From: CAIVVT01 sp963757265
Lineage (GTDB): Bacteria > Acidobacteriota > Terriglobia > Bryobacterales > Bryobacteraceae
NCBI GenBank assembly: GCA_963757265.1
Contig: CAVWRA010000012.1
Location: forward strand, 124,001-188,000
DNA length: 64,000 bases
Direction of reading: 5' to 3'
The translations under genes and the position numbers were made by a program. Shown in pieces: positions 1-7,725 of this stretch (the stretch's first letter is position 1; every line of letters starts with the position of its first letter). Under the pieces are notes generated by a model. The model had not been told where the DNA came from. It made no database searches and saw only the letters and a list, made by a program, of their open reading frames with translations.

Positions 1-84
1 GCGCCCGAACCAGCGGCCGGGACTGCGGCCACAGCGGAGCCCGCGTCCGCGGCGGAGGAGAGCGGCGGCGAAAACGATGGCTGA
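1..84 (+). CDS. C-terminal tail of an upstream protein, probably ScpB (partial)
   Basis: An open frame enters from the window edge and stops with TGA at 82-84. Only 27 residues are visible, an Ala/Glu/Pro-rich low-complexity tail ending in GGENDG, so no domain can be read. It overlaps the start of the pseudouridine synthase gene by 8 bases, which implies translational coupling. In many bacteria the gene directly upstream of rluB encodes ScpB, the chromosome segregation and condensation protein, and an acidic Ala-rich tail would fit. The identification rests on position only. Confidence 0.45.
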   Translation, partial: APEPAAGTAATAEPASAAEESGGENDG

Positions 85-1390
85 GGAACGTCTGCAAAAG
101 ATCCTGGCGCAGGCGGGCATCGCCAGCCGGCGCAAGGCCGAGCAGTTGATGGTCGAGGGCCGGGTGTCGGTGAACGGCGAGATCATCACCGCGCTGGGCA
201 CCAAGGCCGACGCCGGGCGCGACGAGATCAAGGTCAACGGCACACCGATCCGCATGCCCAGGCGGCACGTCTACATCGCGTTGAACAAGCCGCGCGAGGT
301 CGTCACGACACTCAGCGACCCGCAGGGGCGCACCACGGTGATGCACCTTCTGAAGGGCGTGCGCGAGCGCGTGTTTCCCGTAGGCCGCCTCGACTACAGC
401 TCCGAGGGCCTGCTGTTGCTGACCACCGACGGCGAGTTCGCCAACCGCATCACCTCGCCCGCGGGCCACGTCGAGAAGGTCTATGTGGTGAAGGCCAACG
501 GCCATCTCACCGAGCAGCAGATGGAGGACTTCCGCCAGGGCATCCCGCTGCACGGCCGCCGCACCGCGCCGGCGCACATCAATCTGATCCGCCAGGGTGA
601 CAACCCGTGGTATGAGGTGCGGCTGACTGAGGGCCGCCAGAACCAGATCCGCATCATGTTCCAGCATTTTCACCGGCTTGTGGAGAAACTGCGCCGCGTG
701 AAAATCGGCTTCCTCACGCTGAGCGGCCTCGAGCCGGGCATGTGGCGCTATCTGGAGGCGCGGGAGACGGAGCGGATGCTTCGGATGGTCCGGCTTGAAC
801 CGCCCGCGCGGCGCCCCGGCGAGCATGCGGCCGGGCATCGGCAGCCGCGGGAACCGCAACCACTGCGGGCGTCGCAGCCCGCACCGCCGCCCGCGCCCGA
901 GCCCGAGCGGCGGCAGCAATCCGGCGAATCCGCCTCCCGCGGCCCGGCATCCACGAACAAGCGTCCTCCGAAGCCCGCATGGCGCCCGCGGCCCGGCAAA
1001 TTCACGCCCCGCGGCCCAGCATCGCAGAACAAGCCACCGCAGGGGCCGCCTCGACGCGCACCAGCCGGCGACTCGGTTTCCCGCGGCGCGGGATTCGAGA
1101 ACAAGAGGACGCAGGGACCGTCTCAGCGCCCGCCATCGGGCGACTCTGCCTCCCGCGGCCCCGCACCCAGGGACAATAGGCCTCCGAGGCCCGCACAGCG
1201 CCCGCCATCGGGCGACTCCGCCTCCCGCGGCCCCGCACCCAGGGACAATAGGCCTCCGAGGCCCGCACAGCGGCCGCCGTCCGGCGAATCCCGCCGCCGT
1301 GGCCCAGCATCTCAGGACAAGAGGGCGTCGGGCCCGCCTTCGCCCAAGTCCTCGTCGCGCAGGCCTGGACGTAATAAAGACCGTCGATGA
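77..1390 (+). CDS. rluB: RluB/RsuA-family 23S/16S rRNA pseudouridine synthase with repetitive basic tail
   Basis: Converts a uridine in ribosomal RNA to pseudouridine. Residues 3-50 form an S4 RNA-binding domain (RLQKILAQAGIASRRKAEQL). The synthase domain follows, with the signature GRLDYSSEGLLLLT and catalytic Asp106, then the late motif EGRQNQIRIMF. The catalytic part ends near residue 240, about the usual family length. Residues from about 276 to 437 are an Arg/Pro/Ser-rich, highly basic extension made of about six 24-residue repeats, two of them nearly identical at the DNA level. Such tails usually add nonspecific RNA binding. RluB rather than RluE or RsuA is chosen because of the scpB-rluB type gene order. 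Confidence 0.9.
   Translation: MAEERLQKILAQAGIASRRKAEQLMVEGRVSVNGEIITALGTKADAGRDEIKVNGTPIRMPRRHVYIALNKPREVVTTLSDPQGRTTVMHLLKGVRERVFPVGRLDYSSEGLLLLTTDGEFANRITSPAGHVEKVYVVKANGHLTEQQMEDFRQGIPLHGRRTAPAHINLIRQGDNPWYEVRLTEGRQNQIRIMFQHFHRLVEKLRRVKIGFLTLSGLEPGMWRYLEARETERMLRMVRLEPPARRPGEHAAGHRQPREPQPLRASQPAPPPAPEPERRQQSGESASRGPASTNKRPPKPAWRPRPGKFTPRGPASQNKPPQGPPRRAPAGDSVSRGAGFENKRTQGPSQRPPSGDSASRGPAPRDNRPPRPAQRPPSGDSASRGPAPRDNRPPRPAQRPPSGESRRRGPASQDKRASGPPSPKSSSRRPGRNKDRR
904..1330 (+). repeat. Tandem 72-bp repeats encoding the RluB tail
   Basis: About six consecutive copies of a 72-bp (24-codon) unit lie in frame inside rluB. The copies at 1124-1195 and 1196-1267 are almost identical. Flanking copies are progressively degenerate. 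The consensus peptide is RPPSGDSASRGPAPRDN followed by RPPRPAQ. The near identity of the central two copies points to recent slippage or unequal exchange, so copy number may vary between strains. Confidence 0.85.
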
Positions 1391-1532
1391 CCCCCGAACA
1401 GCGGCTGGAGCCGCTTCCCACGCTGCGAAAGCTCGTACGGCGCGTCCATCGAGGCGCCTGCGCTGAAAACTGAGCGAGGGCCACTCCAATTCGCAGGTTC
1501 AGTGCGAATGGCAGTGTTATTCTGGAGTCGCC

Positions 1533-1886
1533 ATGTCACTGAAATGGCAGACCTGGTTGGCGGCCTCAACGCTATTCGTCATCGGCGCTCAAATCCATGG
1601 CTGGAGTGCGACATTGGCGCTCCTCGGCGGCTTGATAGTGATGTATTGGCCGCTGCTGGCAAAATGGTCCGGGCGCAAAAGCCCGCTCGACAATTGGAGC
1701 TCTGGACGAGCCGACTGGCTGGCCTGGAGATTGGGGATCGTCCTCGTTCTAGGTGCCGCGTGGCTATTCTTTTTCGTTCCGCCGGAACAAAATAAACGGG
1801 CCCACAATCTGGCCTGGGCGTTGCAGATGTCAGGGCTCAGCCTTAGCTTGTTTTGGGCCAGGCTGGGGAAGCGGCAAGAAAGTTAG
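1533..1886 (+). CDS. Small polytopic membrane protein of unknown function
   Basis: A 117-residue protein with about four hydrophobic segments (roughly residues 6-22, 24-42, 66-84 and 93-110) separated by short polar loops. It has no recognisable catalytic motif. The start is supported by GGAG nine bases upstream of the ATG (attctggagtcgccATG). Base composition is visibly less GC-rich than the neighbouring rluB. It stands alone between rluB and the CoA-binding protein gene. I do not recognise a family. Confidence 0.6.
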   Translation: MSLKWQTWLAASTLFVIGAQIHGWSATLALLGGLIVMYWPLLAKWSGRKSPLDNWSSGRADWLAWRLGIVLVLGAAWLFFFVPPEQNKRAHNLAWALQMSGLSLSLFWARLGKRQES

Positions 1887-1997
1887 AGCGGCGACCTCTG
1901 CTTACAGGTGCAGCGAATGCTGCATCTAGTCAGTGTCATTTCCAATCACCTTCTATAGAGCCGGAAATCCTCCACAGTGGTTCCGACCAAGGATTGG

Positions 1998-2393
1998 ATG
2001 AGCATCGAAAAGCAGATTCTTGAGCAGTGCCGGACCATCGCCGTGGTCGGCCTGTCGTCCAATCCCGCGCGTCCCAGCTACGGTGTCGCGGAGTACATGC
2101 AGCGCCACGGCTACCGCATCATCCCCGTCAATCCGCAGGAGACGGAAGTGCTGGGCGAGAAGTGCTACCCGCGTCTGGAGGACATCCCCGACAAGATCGA
2201 TTGCGTGGACGTCTTCCGCCGGCCCGGGTTCATCCCCGCCATCACGGATTCAGCCATAGCGATCGGCGCCCGGGCGCTGTGGCTGCAACTCGGCATCGTC
2301 AACGACGCATCGCTCGAGCGCGCCCGCGCGGCCGGCCTGCTCGCCGTGCAGGACCGCTGCCTGCTGATCGAGCACCGGCGCTACTTCCGCTGA
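1998..2393 (+). CDS. CoA-binding domain protein (YccU-like)
   Basis: A single CoA_binding_2 Rossmann-type domain of 131 residues. Visible motifs are the N-terminal nucleotide loop TIAVVGLSSNPARPSYGVAEY, the second strand YRIIPVNPQ, the central VDVFRRPGFIP, and the late ALWLQLGI and QDRCLLIEHR motifs typical of the family. The protein is cytosolic and probably binds CoA or acyl-CoA; the physiological role of stand-alone members is not known. The ATG at 1998 is chosen because AAGGA lies four bases upstream. A GTG at 1977 would add seven residues. Confidence 0.85.
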   Translation: MSIEKQILEQCRTIAVVGLSSNPARPSYGVAEYMQRHGYRIIPVNPQETEVLGEKCYPRLEDIPDKIDCVDVFRRPGFIPAITDSAIAIGARALWLQLGIVNDASLERARAAGLLAVQDRCLLIEHRRYFR

Positions 2394-2404
2394 GCCACTG
2401 CCGT

Positions 2405-2433
2405 GTTTCAGAGCCGCGACCGTGAGGGAGCGG
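2405..2433 (+). repeat. 29-bp core of a dispersed repeat (copy 1)
   Basis: This stretch, beginning GTTTCAGAGCCGCG and ending GTGAGGGAGCGG, is a perfect 29-base match in inverted orientation to 6456-6484. Here only the core is present. At the second site it lies within a miniature inverted-repeat element. It sits in the 127-bp spacer between two convergent genes. Confidence 0.8.
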
Positions 2434-2520
2434 ATGCGCCAGCACGTCGGCCATGCGTCGACATTCGTGTCGAACGTTTGGCAATAGTGCCCGCGCAACC
2501 ACACCGCCGGACGCGACTTG

Positions 2521-4296
2521 CTACTGCTTCTGCAACAACCGCAGCGCCGTCTCCGCACCGCCCACCAGTTGAATGTGCGGCACGTAAAACTGCTGCACCA
2601 GTTCCTCATCGCTCACCTGGAACTCCTCGGGGCGCGCCTCGTATTTCACCGTCGCACGGCTCAGTGCCGCGGCGAATAGCCCCCACCACCGTGCCTGGCC
2701 CTCGGCCACTATCTCCACCGTGCCCGGCGCCTTCTTCTCCAGCCACGCGAGCGCCGTCACCACGTCCTGCACGCGCGCCGCATCATCGCTCACGTTGTAA
2801 CCCAGGAAGAGCCCTGGCGTACGGTCGCGCGGCTCGCGCGCCGAGCCCGTCTGAAAAGCGTCGATCAGCAGCACTGGCCGCTTGGCCTTCAGCCAGCCCT
2901 GGACCTTTTCCGACTTCAGCGCGTTTTCCATGCCGTCGGGATCGACGTACAGCGCCGGTGCGCCCTGGCCGTCGAAGAAGCGGAACGGCACGTGGTCGCC
3001 CACGCCGGGGCGCGACAGCGCGCCGCCCGCCTCCGTCACACTCGCCGGCCACTCCACGCCCAGCGTGCGCAGCAGCCATTCCCGCATCTGCGCTGGCGTA
3101 GCGCTGCGCACCGCCCGCCGCGAGTCTTCCTGCCACCACGCGAACAGCGTCTCCCGGTTCTTCGCGCCGTCCGGCATCTTGCGCCCGGCCCACGCCAGCA
3201 TCTTCTCGTCCGGCTCGACTTTCACGTCTACCTCGGAAACTGCGCCGGTGCGGTGCAGGAAGACCCTGTTGAAGAACGCGTAGACGGCCTCGCGGCTCTG
3301 GCGGTTGTAATTGTGCGGAGCGTCCATCTGCACCACCTCGACGTTTTCCTTGCGCCCGAACAGGCCATAGATCCATTGAATGGCCGGAAACTCCTCGCGC
3401 GGCACGTTCTTGGTCCAATCGCCCGTGGCCGAAACCAGCAGCATCGGCTTGGGCGCGAATAGCGACGCGATCTCAACGTTGTTGGTCCCCACTCTCAGGC
3501 CCGGCGCGTTCTCACACACGCAGCCGCCCTGCATGATGAAGCTCACCATGTTGACCGGTGCCGCGGCCTGGATGCGGTCGTCCACCGCCGTCAGCAGAAA
3601 CGTCTGCGTGCCGCCCCCGGAGGCCCCCGTCGCGCCGATGCGGCTGGCGTCCACGTCCGGCAGGTTCTGTAAAAAGTTGACCACGCGGATCGAGTCCCAG
3701 GTCTGCACCGCCAGCGGGTTGAATCCCCACAACTGTTCGCGCTCCGAGCCGAACTCGTGCGGCAGTTGGCGCGTGTCGTTGTAGCCCACCATGTCGTAGG
3801 CAAACACCACGAAACCCTGCCGGGCCAGGTTCCCGCCCAGCCGCTGCTGCGAGCACAGCTCCGACTCCTCCAGCCGGCCATGCTTCCAATGCCCGTGCGG
3901 ATGCGCGATCGCCGGGTGCCTGGTCTGGCTGTTCGTGGGGCGGTACAGGTTGCCGCCCAGCCAGAAGCCGGGCATCGTCTCGATCGCCACCGCCTCGATG
4001 GTGTAGCCGTCCTCAATCAGCTTGCCGCCATAACGCGGGTTCAGCGGCGTGCGGGTGCGCGGCGGATACAGCGACTCCGCGGCCATGATCTGCGACCGCA
4101 GCTCCTCGCGCCGCGCCTGCCAGCCGGCGAGCGTCTTGTAAGCCGGCATCTGCATTTTCGTATTGACTCCCAACACAACGTCGTTGCGCCGGTCGGCCGC
4201 GCCGGCGGGCGCGCCCGCCAAACAGGCCGCCAGCGCGAGGAGTAGAATGTTGGTCGGTCCCCCGCGGGGATACATCCGACCACGGAGTCTTTTCAT
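2521..4296 (-). CDS. Secreted alpha/beta hydrolase, acetyl xylan esterase-like
   Basis: A 591-residue protein with an N-terminal signal peptide (hydrophobic core LLLALAACLAGAPAGA, residues 18-33). The hydrolase fold shows an oxyanion region with HPHGH (residues 132-136), a nucleophile elbow GATGASGGGTQ with Ser226, a probable acid Asp293 (SATGDWTK) and His328 (DAPHNY). This is the arrangement of large acetyl xylan esterase/dienelactone-hydrolase-like proteins common in polysaccharide-degrading soil bacteria. The C-terminal 250 residues are a second, poorly characterised domain. The start at 4296 gives a basic n-region (MKRLRGR); an ATG at 4275 is the alternative. Substrate is not determinable, but the divergent rhamnose isomerase suggests plant-sugar catabolism. 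Confidence 0.8.
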   Translation of the reverse strand: MKRLRGRMYPRGGPTNILLLALAACLAGAPAGAADRRNDVVLGVNTKMQMPAYKTLAGWQARREELRSQIMAAESLYPPRTRTPLNPRYGGKLIEDGYTIEAVAIETMPGFWLGGNLYRPTNSQTRHPAIAHPHGHWKHGRLEESELCSQQRLGGNLARQGFVVFAYDMVGYNDTRQLPHEFGSEREQLWGFNPLAVQTWDSIRVVNFLQNLPDVDASRIGATGASGGGTQTFLLTAVDDRIQAAAPVNMVSFIMQGGCVCENAPGLRVGTNNVEIASLFAPKPMLLVSATGDWTKNVPREEFPAIQWIYGLFGRKENVEVVQMDAPHNYNRQSREAVYAFFNRVFLHRTGAVSEVDVKVEPDEKMLAWAGRKMPDGAKNRETLFAWWQEDSRRAVRSATPAQMREWLLRTLGVEWPASVTEAGGALSRPGVGDHVPFRFFDGQGAPALYVDPDGMENALKSEKVQGWLKAKRPVLLIDAFQTGSAREPRDRTPGLFLGYNVSDDAARVQDVVTALAWLEKKAPGTVEIVAEGQARWWGLFAAALSRATVKYEARPEEFQVSDEELVQQFYVPHIQLVGGAETALRLLQKQ

Positions 4297-5491
4297 GCCG
4301 CTCACCACACGCCAGCAGGAACTCGCCTTCAAGGCTCTAGACGCGTTTGCCATAGAACTCCCTTCCTGGGGTTTCGCCAATACGGGGACCCGGTTTGGCA
4401 AGTTTATCCAGGCCTCCGCGGCCACCACAACTGCCGAAAAGATAGCAGATGCCGCTCAGGTCCATAAGGTCACCGGCTGCTGCCCCTCCATCGCCGTCCA
4501 CGTTTTGTGGGACTATCCCAACGGCGTGGCCGACGTCGAGAGCGTCGACGCCTGCGCCAAACAGCACGGCATCCGCATCGGCGCCATCAACCCCAACGTG
4601 TTCCAGGATCAATGCTACGCCAACGGCTCGCTGGGCAACCCCGACCCCGAAGTGCGCCGCCACGCCATGTCGCACATTCTGGACAGCGTCGAGATCCAGA
4701 AAAAGAGCGGCTCCCGCGACCTCTCGCTGTGGTTCGCCGATGGGACCAGCTACCCCGGCACCGGCTCCATCCGCGCCCGCAAGCAGTGGTTTGACGAGGG
4801 GCTGCGCATGGTCCACTCCGAGATGACCGGCAACATGCGCATGCTGGTCGAATACAAGCCCTTCGAACCCGCCTTTTACGCCACCGACATCGCCGATTGG
4901 GGGATGTCCTACGTGCTGTGCAAGAGCGCCGGCCCGCACGCCAAGGTGCTGGTCGACACCGGCCACCACTACCAGGGCCAGAACGTCGAGCAGATCGTGG
5001 CCTGGCTGCTCAGCGAGAACATGCTGGGCGGCTTCCACTTCAACGACCGCCGCTACGCCGACGACGACCTCACGCTGGGCTGCATCGACCCCTACGCCGT
5101 CTTCCGCATCTTCCACGAGATCTGCTTCTTCGAGTGGGAGAAGGGCGAAAAGGCCGACATCGCCTACATGGTGGACCAGAGCCACAACCTGAAGAACAAG
5201 GTCGAGGAGACCATCCAGACCGCCAACACGGCGCAGGAGCTGTACGTCAAGGCGGCGCTGGTCGATCACGCCCGGCTGGTCGCGCACCAGGCCAAGGCCG
5301 AATTGGTCGATGCCGAGGAGTGCCTGCGCGCGGCCTTCTTCGCCGACGTGCGCCCCGTGCTTCAGGAATGGCGCAAGTCCAAGGGCCTGGCCGCCGACCC
5401 CCTGGCCGCGCACCGCGAGAGCGGCTACACCGCCCACGCCGAAGCCGAGCGCGGCGCGCGCAACCGCGGCGCCGTCGCCAGCTACGCCTGA
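4295..5491 (+). CDS. rhaI: L-rhamnose isomerase, Pseudomonas stutzeri type
   Basis: A 398-residue TIM-barrel aldose-ketose isomerase that interconverts L-rhamnose and L-rhamnulose, the first step of rhamnose catabolism, and also acts on other sugars in characterised relatives. Metal-binding residues are visible in order: Glu187 and Lys189 (VEYKPFEP), Asp221 and His224 (VDTGHHYQ), His248 (GGFHFND), then Asp256 and Asp258 (YADDD). These spacings match the P. stutzeri subfamily rather than E. coli RhaA. The ATG at 4295 has GGAG eight bases upstream; an upstream in-frame extension to 4163 lacks family similarity. A strong terminator follows. No kinase or aldolase genes of the pathway are next to it. 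Confidence 0.92.
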   Translation: MPLTTRQQELAFKALDAFAIELPSWGFANTGTRFGKFIQASAATTTAEKIADAAQVHKVTGCCPSIAVHVLWDYPNGVADVESVDACAKQHGIRIGAINPNVFQDQCYANGSLGNPDPEVRRHAMSHILDSVEIQKKSGSRDLSLWFADGTSYPGTGSIRARKQWFDEGLRMVHSEMTGNMRMLVEYKPFEPAFYATDIADWGMSYVLCKSAGPHAKVLVDTGHHYQGQNVEQIVAWLLSENMLGGFHFNDRRYADDDLTLGCIDPYAVFRIFHEICFFEWEKGEKADIAYMVDQSHNLKNKVEETIQTANTAQELYVKAALVDHARLVAHQAKAELVDAEECLRAAFFADVRPVLQEWRKSKGLAADPLAAHRESGYTAHAEAERGARNRGAVASYA

Positions 5492-5520
5492 TTCACGATC
5501 TCGTTTGGTGGGGATTTCAA

Positions 5521-5551
5521 AGGGCCGCTCCACATGGAGCGGCCTTATTTT
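5521..5551. terminator. Bidirectional intrinsic terminator between convergent genes
   Basis: GGCCGCTCCA (5523-5532) pairs with TGGAGCGGCC (5535-5544), in practice a stem of at least eight pairs with a short loop, followed by TTATTTTG on the plus strand. It lies 30 bases after the rhamnose isomerase stop, and its 3' edge abuts the stop codon of the convergent minus-strand gene, so it can serve both. Confidence 0.75.
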
Positions 5552-6372
5552 GTTGGGGGAGGCGCGGGCGCGGCGGCGTCTTGTTTCCCCGCCGGCTTTT
5601 CCACGCGGAAGTCCCACACCTGCGTATTGCCCTTGCCTTCGGTGAATTCGATGACCGCGTATTCTCCCGGCTCGAGCGGCTTCTGCGGCCAAATCTTATA
5701 AAGATCCTCGCCCACCTGCTGCTGGAAGATGTCAACGTCGTCGTGCTCGGTCGCCATTTCCTTGGTCACAGGTTCGGTGTACCACTTCTCGACGACGCGC
5801 GAGGCGGGCTTGGCCTGGCAGCGCACGATGCCGAAGCGCTCGTCCTCAGAGGGCCGGAACCACAGCGTCGGGCGATCCTCGGCGATCACGAAGGCCGAGT
5901 GCAGCCCATTCAGTTCGATGGTCGCCTGGCCGATCACCGGCAACGGCGAAAGGTACCTGAGCACGGTGCGCTTCTTGTTTGTGACGATCGTCGATTCGGC
6001 CTGCTTCACCGTTTCGGCCTTGCCTTCGCGCAGGTAGTAAGCGCCCGCGCCCTTCGGGATCAGCGAGACCTCGTGCGCCTGCTGGCGCTCGAACTGTTCC
6101 TCGGCCGCGTCGGCGGCGGCGTCCTTCTTGACGCGCTCCTGCACACGCGCGCGCTCGGCCTCGGTCTTTTTCAGGTCCACCAGATTGAGCGGGATCTCCT
6201 CCCATTCGCTGCGCTCGGTGGAGTAGTAGCGCACGCGCTCGTCCTCCACCTTGTACTCGCGTACCTGCTGGTAGGTGCCGTCGTGGAGATACAGGCGGAA
6301 GGAATCGGCGGCCAGCCGCGGCGGTGCGAGCAGCAGCGCGGCGAACAGAGCGAGCATCAGTCGGCAACGCAT
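5545..6372 (-). CDS. Secreted protein of unknown function
   Basis: A 275-residue protein beginning with a clear signal peptide (MRCRLMLALFAALLLAPPRLAADS). The first 25 mature residues, FRLYLHDGTYQQVREYKVEDERVRYYS, resemble the short beta-hairpin modules seen in many acidobacterial secreted proteins. A charged helix follows (about residues 68-100, rich in Glu, Lys, Arg and Ala), then a beta-rich C-terminal domain ending in a Pro/Ala-rich tail. No enzymatic motif is visible. It is likely periplasmic. The gene ends in the shared terminator hairpin with the rhamnose isomerase gene. Confidence 0.75.
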   Translation of the reverse strand: MRCRLMLALFAALLLAPPRLAADSFRLYLHDGTYQQVREYKVEDERVRYYSTERSEWEEIPLNLVDLKKTEAERARVQERVKKDAAADAAEEQFERQQAHEVSLIPKGAGAYYLREGKAETVKQAESTIVTNKKRTVLRYLSPLPVIGQATIELNGLHSAFVIAEDRPTLWFRPSEDERFGIVRCQAKPASRVVEKWYTEPVTKEMATEHDDVDIFQQQVGEDLYKIWPQKPLEPGEYAVIEFTEGKGNTQVWDFRVEKPAGKQDAAAPAPPPTK

Positions 6373-6425
6373 AACCCGACGCTCTCATCTTCGCGCATTG
6401 TCCGCCGCGCTCAGGCGTGTCCCCG

Positions 6426-6541
6426 CGCTAGTGTCATGTCTCGCAAGTTGCTTTACCGCTCCCTCACGGTCGCGGCTCTGAAACCAAGGGCCGCGCATCA
6501 TGAGCAAACGGTCAGGACACTTTAGAGACGCTACACTAGCG
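6426..6541. mobile_element. 116-bp miniature inverted-repeat element
   Basis: The element is bounded by CGCTAGTGT (6426-6434) and its perfect reverse complement ACACTAGCG (6533-6541). Including a further GTCTC/GAGAC match the terminal repeats agree at 14 of 17 positions. Inside lies the 29-bp core (6456-6484) that recurs inverted at 2405-2433. There is no coding capacity. The structure fits a non-autonomous MITE mobilised in trans. Confidence 0.6.
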
Positions 6542-6724
6542 ATTCGCCGCCAGGCTTCCGATTCTGGGCAGCGCCCTCGCCGTGAAGCGATCGCAGGCGC
6601 GTCAGGCCGATCCAACCCAGCGGACACACGGCCCAAAACCTCGTTCACGCGCCCTCGAAATATTCCCAATTCAATCGCCACATGGAGTTGCCGCGAGTGC
6701 GCTCCGGCGGCGCGGGCGGAATGC

Positions 6725-6754
6725 TTGACAGCGCCAATAGAGTTGGAGTAGCAG
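6725..6754 (+). promoter_or_regulatory. Possible sigma-70 promoter of the 6882 gene
   Basis: A perfect TTGACA box at 6725-6730 is followed after 18 bases by TAGCAG (6749-6754), a weak -10. Transcription would start near 6761 and produce a leader of about 120 bases containing the two palindromes. The support is the -35 match and its placement only. Confidence 0.35.
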
Positions 6755-6781
6755 GGGCACCGAGCGCGGGCTGAGAAGTGG

Positions 6782-6807
6782 AAACCCGCTCAGCGTGAGC
6801 GGGTTTT
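6782..6807 (+). terminator. Terminator-like hairpin in the leader of the 6882 gene
   Basis: AAACCCGCTCA (6782-6792) pairs perfectly over 11 bases with TGAGCGGGTTT (6796-6806) around a GCG loop, followed by another T. No gene ends upstream on this strand, so it is placed like an attenuator in the leader of the following gene. It could equally be a protein-binding palindrome. Confidence 0.5.
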
Positions 6808-6838
6808 GGGCTGTAAGTTATTTGTTTTCAATAAACAG

Positions 6839-6857
6839 TCCGCTCAGCCTGAGCGGA
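6839..6857 (+). promoter_or_regulatory. Second palindrome sharing its arms with the upstream hairpin
   Basis: TCCGCTCAG (6839-6847) and CTGAGCGGA (6849-6857) form a near-perfect palindrome 12 bases before the ribosome-binding site of the next gene. The core CCGCTCAGCxTGAGCGG is the same as in the upstream hairpin, so this is a repeated operator-like site or part of an alternative RNA fold. Confidence 0.5.
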
Positions 6858-6881
6858 TCGCCCCGAGCTGGAGGAGACAAA

Positions 6882-7517
6882 ATGATCGAAACCAAGGCCG
6901 ATGGGGCCTATCAATTAGGCGCCTGGGCCGGCCGCAAACAAGCCTTCGCCGAGGTGGCCGGGCGCTGTTCGGCCGCCGATGCCGAATGCATGCGCCAAGC
7001 CCGGGAAAGCAAGCACTACCGCACGTTGGGCATGAACTGGGAGGAGTTCTGCAAGCAGCGCATGGGCATGAGCCGCGCCAGCGCGGACCGGATCATCGGC
7101 CTGCTCCAGGAGTTCGGTCCCCAGTATTTCGTTCTGGCGCAGGCCACCGGGATCAACGCAGTGGAGTACCGGCGCATCAGCGGCGCCGTGCGCGGGCAGG
7201 CGCTGTTGCACGCGGGGGAGGAGATCCCTATTCAGGCCGAGAATGCGCCGCGGCTGGCGGCGGCGGTCGAGGAGTTGCGGCGGGGTCAGAAGGCTGGTCA
7301 CAAAGACGCTACGGAGCAGGCCGGAACGAAGGGTGAGGATCTGAATCGCACGCTGGACAAACTCGAACGCACGCTCACCGCCGTGGTGAGCGAGGCCGGG
7401 CGGGTGCACGGGCTGCGGCTGGATGTGGCGCAAATTGAGAGACTGCAGAACATAGTGTTAGAGCAGATGCGGCGGATGCCGATGGTGCAGGTGATGCGAA
7501 TCGTAGTGCGGCCGTGA
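6882..7517 (+). CDS. Uncharacterised protein with a helix-turn-helix-like region
   Basis: A 211-residue, largely helical protein. Residues 30-75 contain KHYRTLGMNWEEFCKQR followed by MGMSRASADRIIGLLQEFG, which reads like a helix-turn-helix of the type found in ParB/KorB-like or phage regulators. The central part is polar. The C-terminal 60 residues predict an amphipathic or coiled-coil helix (LDKLERTLTAVVSEAG). The ATG at 6882 is fixed by GGAGGAG six bases upstream; the longer GTG frame from 6795 runs through the hairpins and is unlikely. The two matching palindromes just upstream suggest autoregulation. Function unknown. Confidence 0.65.
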   Translation: MIETKADGAYQLGAWAGRKQAFAEVAGRCSAADAECMRQARESKHYRTLGMNWEEFCKQRMGMSRASADRIIGLLQEFGPQYFVLAQATGINAVEYRRISGAVRGQALLHAGEEIPIQAENAPRLAAAVEELRRGQKAGHKDATEQAGTKGEDLNRTLDKLERTLTAVVSEAGRVHGLRLDVAQIERLQNIVLEQMRRMPMVQVMRIVVRP

Positions 7518-7574
7518 GGCGGGCGGGGAGGATGGGTCCGCGCGGAGGGTCACTCTTACGAGTCGCCGACTTAT

Positions 7575-7629
7575 CCGGCCAAGTGCCCCCGAACTTCCCA
7601 GAAGCGGACTTCGGACCAACTTCCGAGTG
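7575..7629 (+). repeat. Dispersed repeat flanking the S41-like gene (left copy)
   Basis: This stretch, starting CCGGCCAAGTG and ending TTCCGAGT, aligns at roughly three quarters of positions with the reverse complement of 9529-9586. The two copies face each other across the intervening peptidase gene. It lies in a 208-bp spacer with no gene. Confidence 0.55.
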
Positions 7630-7725
7630 GCCCGTCACCTGGGAACAGCCGCCAGCATTGGGTCACATGCACGGGCTGGCGGCGCAACGACCGGGACCTC
7701 GGAGGAGGGGTCGCAAGGCGCGATG

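Noticed and set aside
1400..1415. Hairpin AGCGGC-N4-GCCGCT after rluB as a terminator
   Set aside because: Only six pairs and no T run; could be chance in GC-rich DNA.
4337..5692. Minus-strand ORF of 451 codons opposite rhaI
   Set aside because: Shadow of the rhamnose isomerase gene; low-complexity Val/Gly/Ala sequence.
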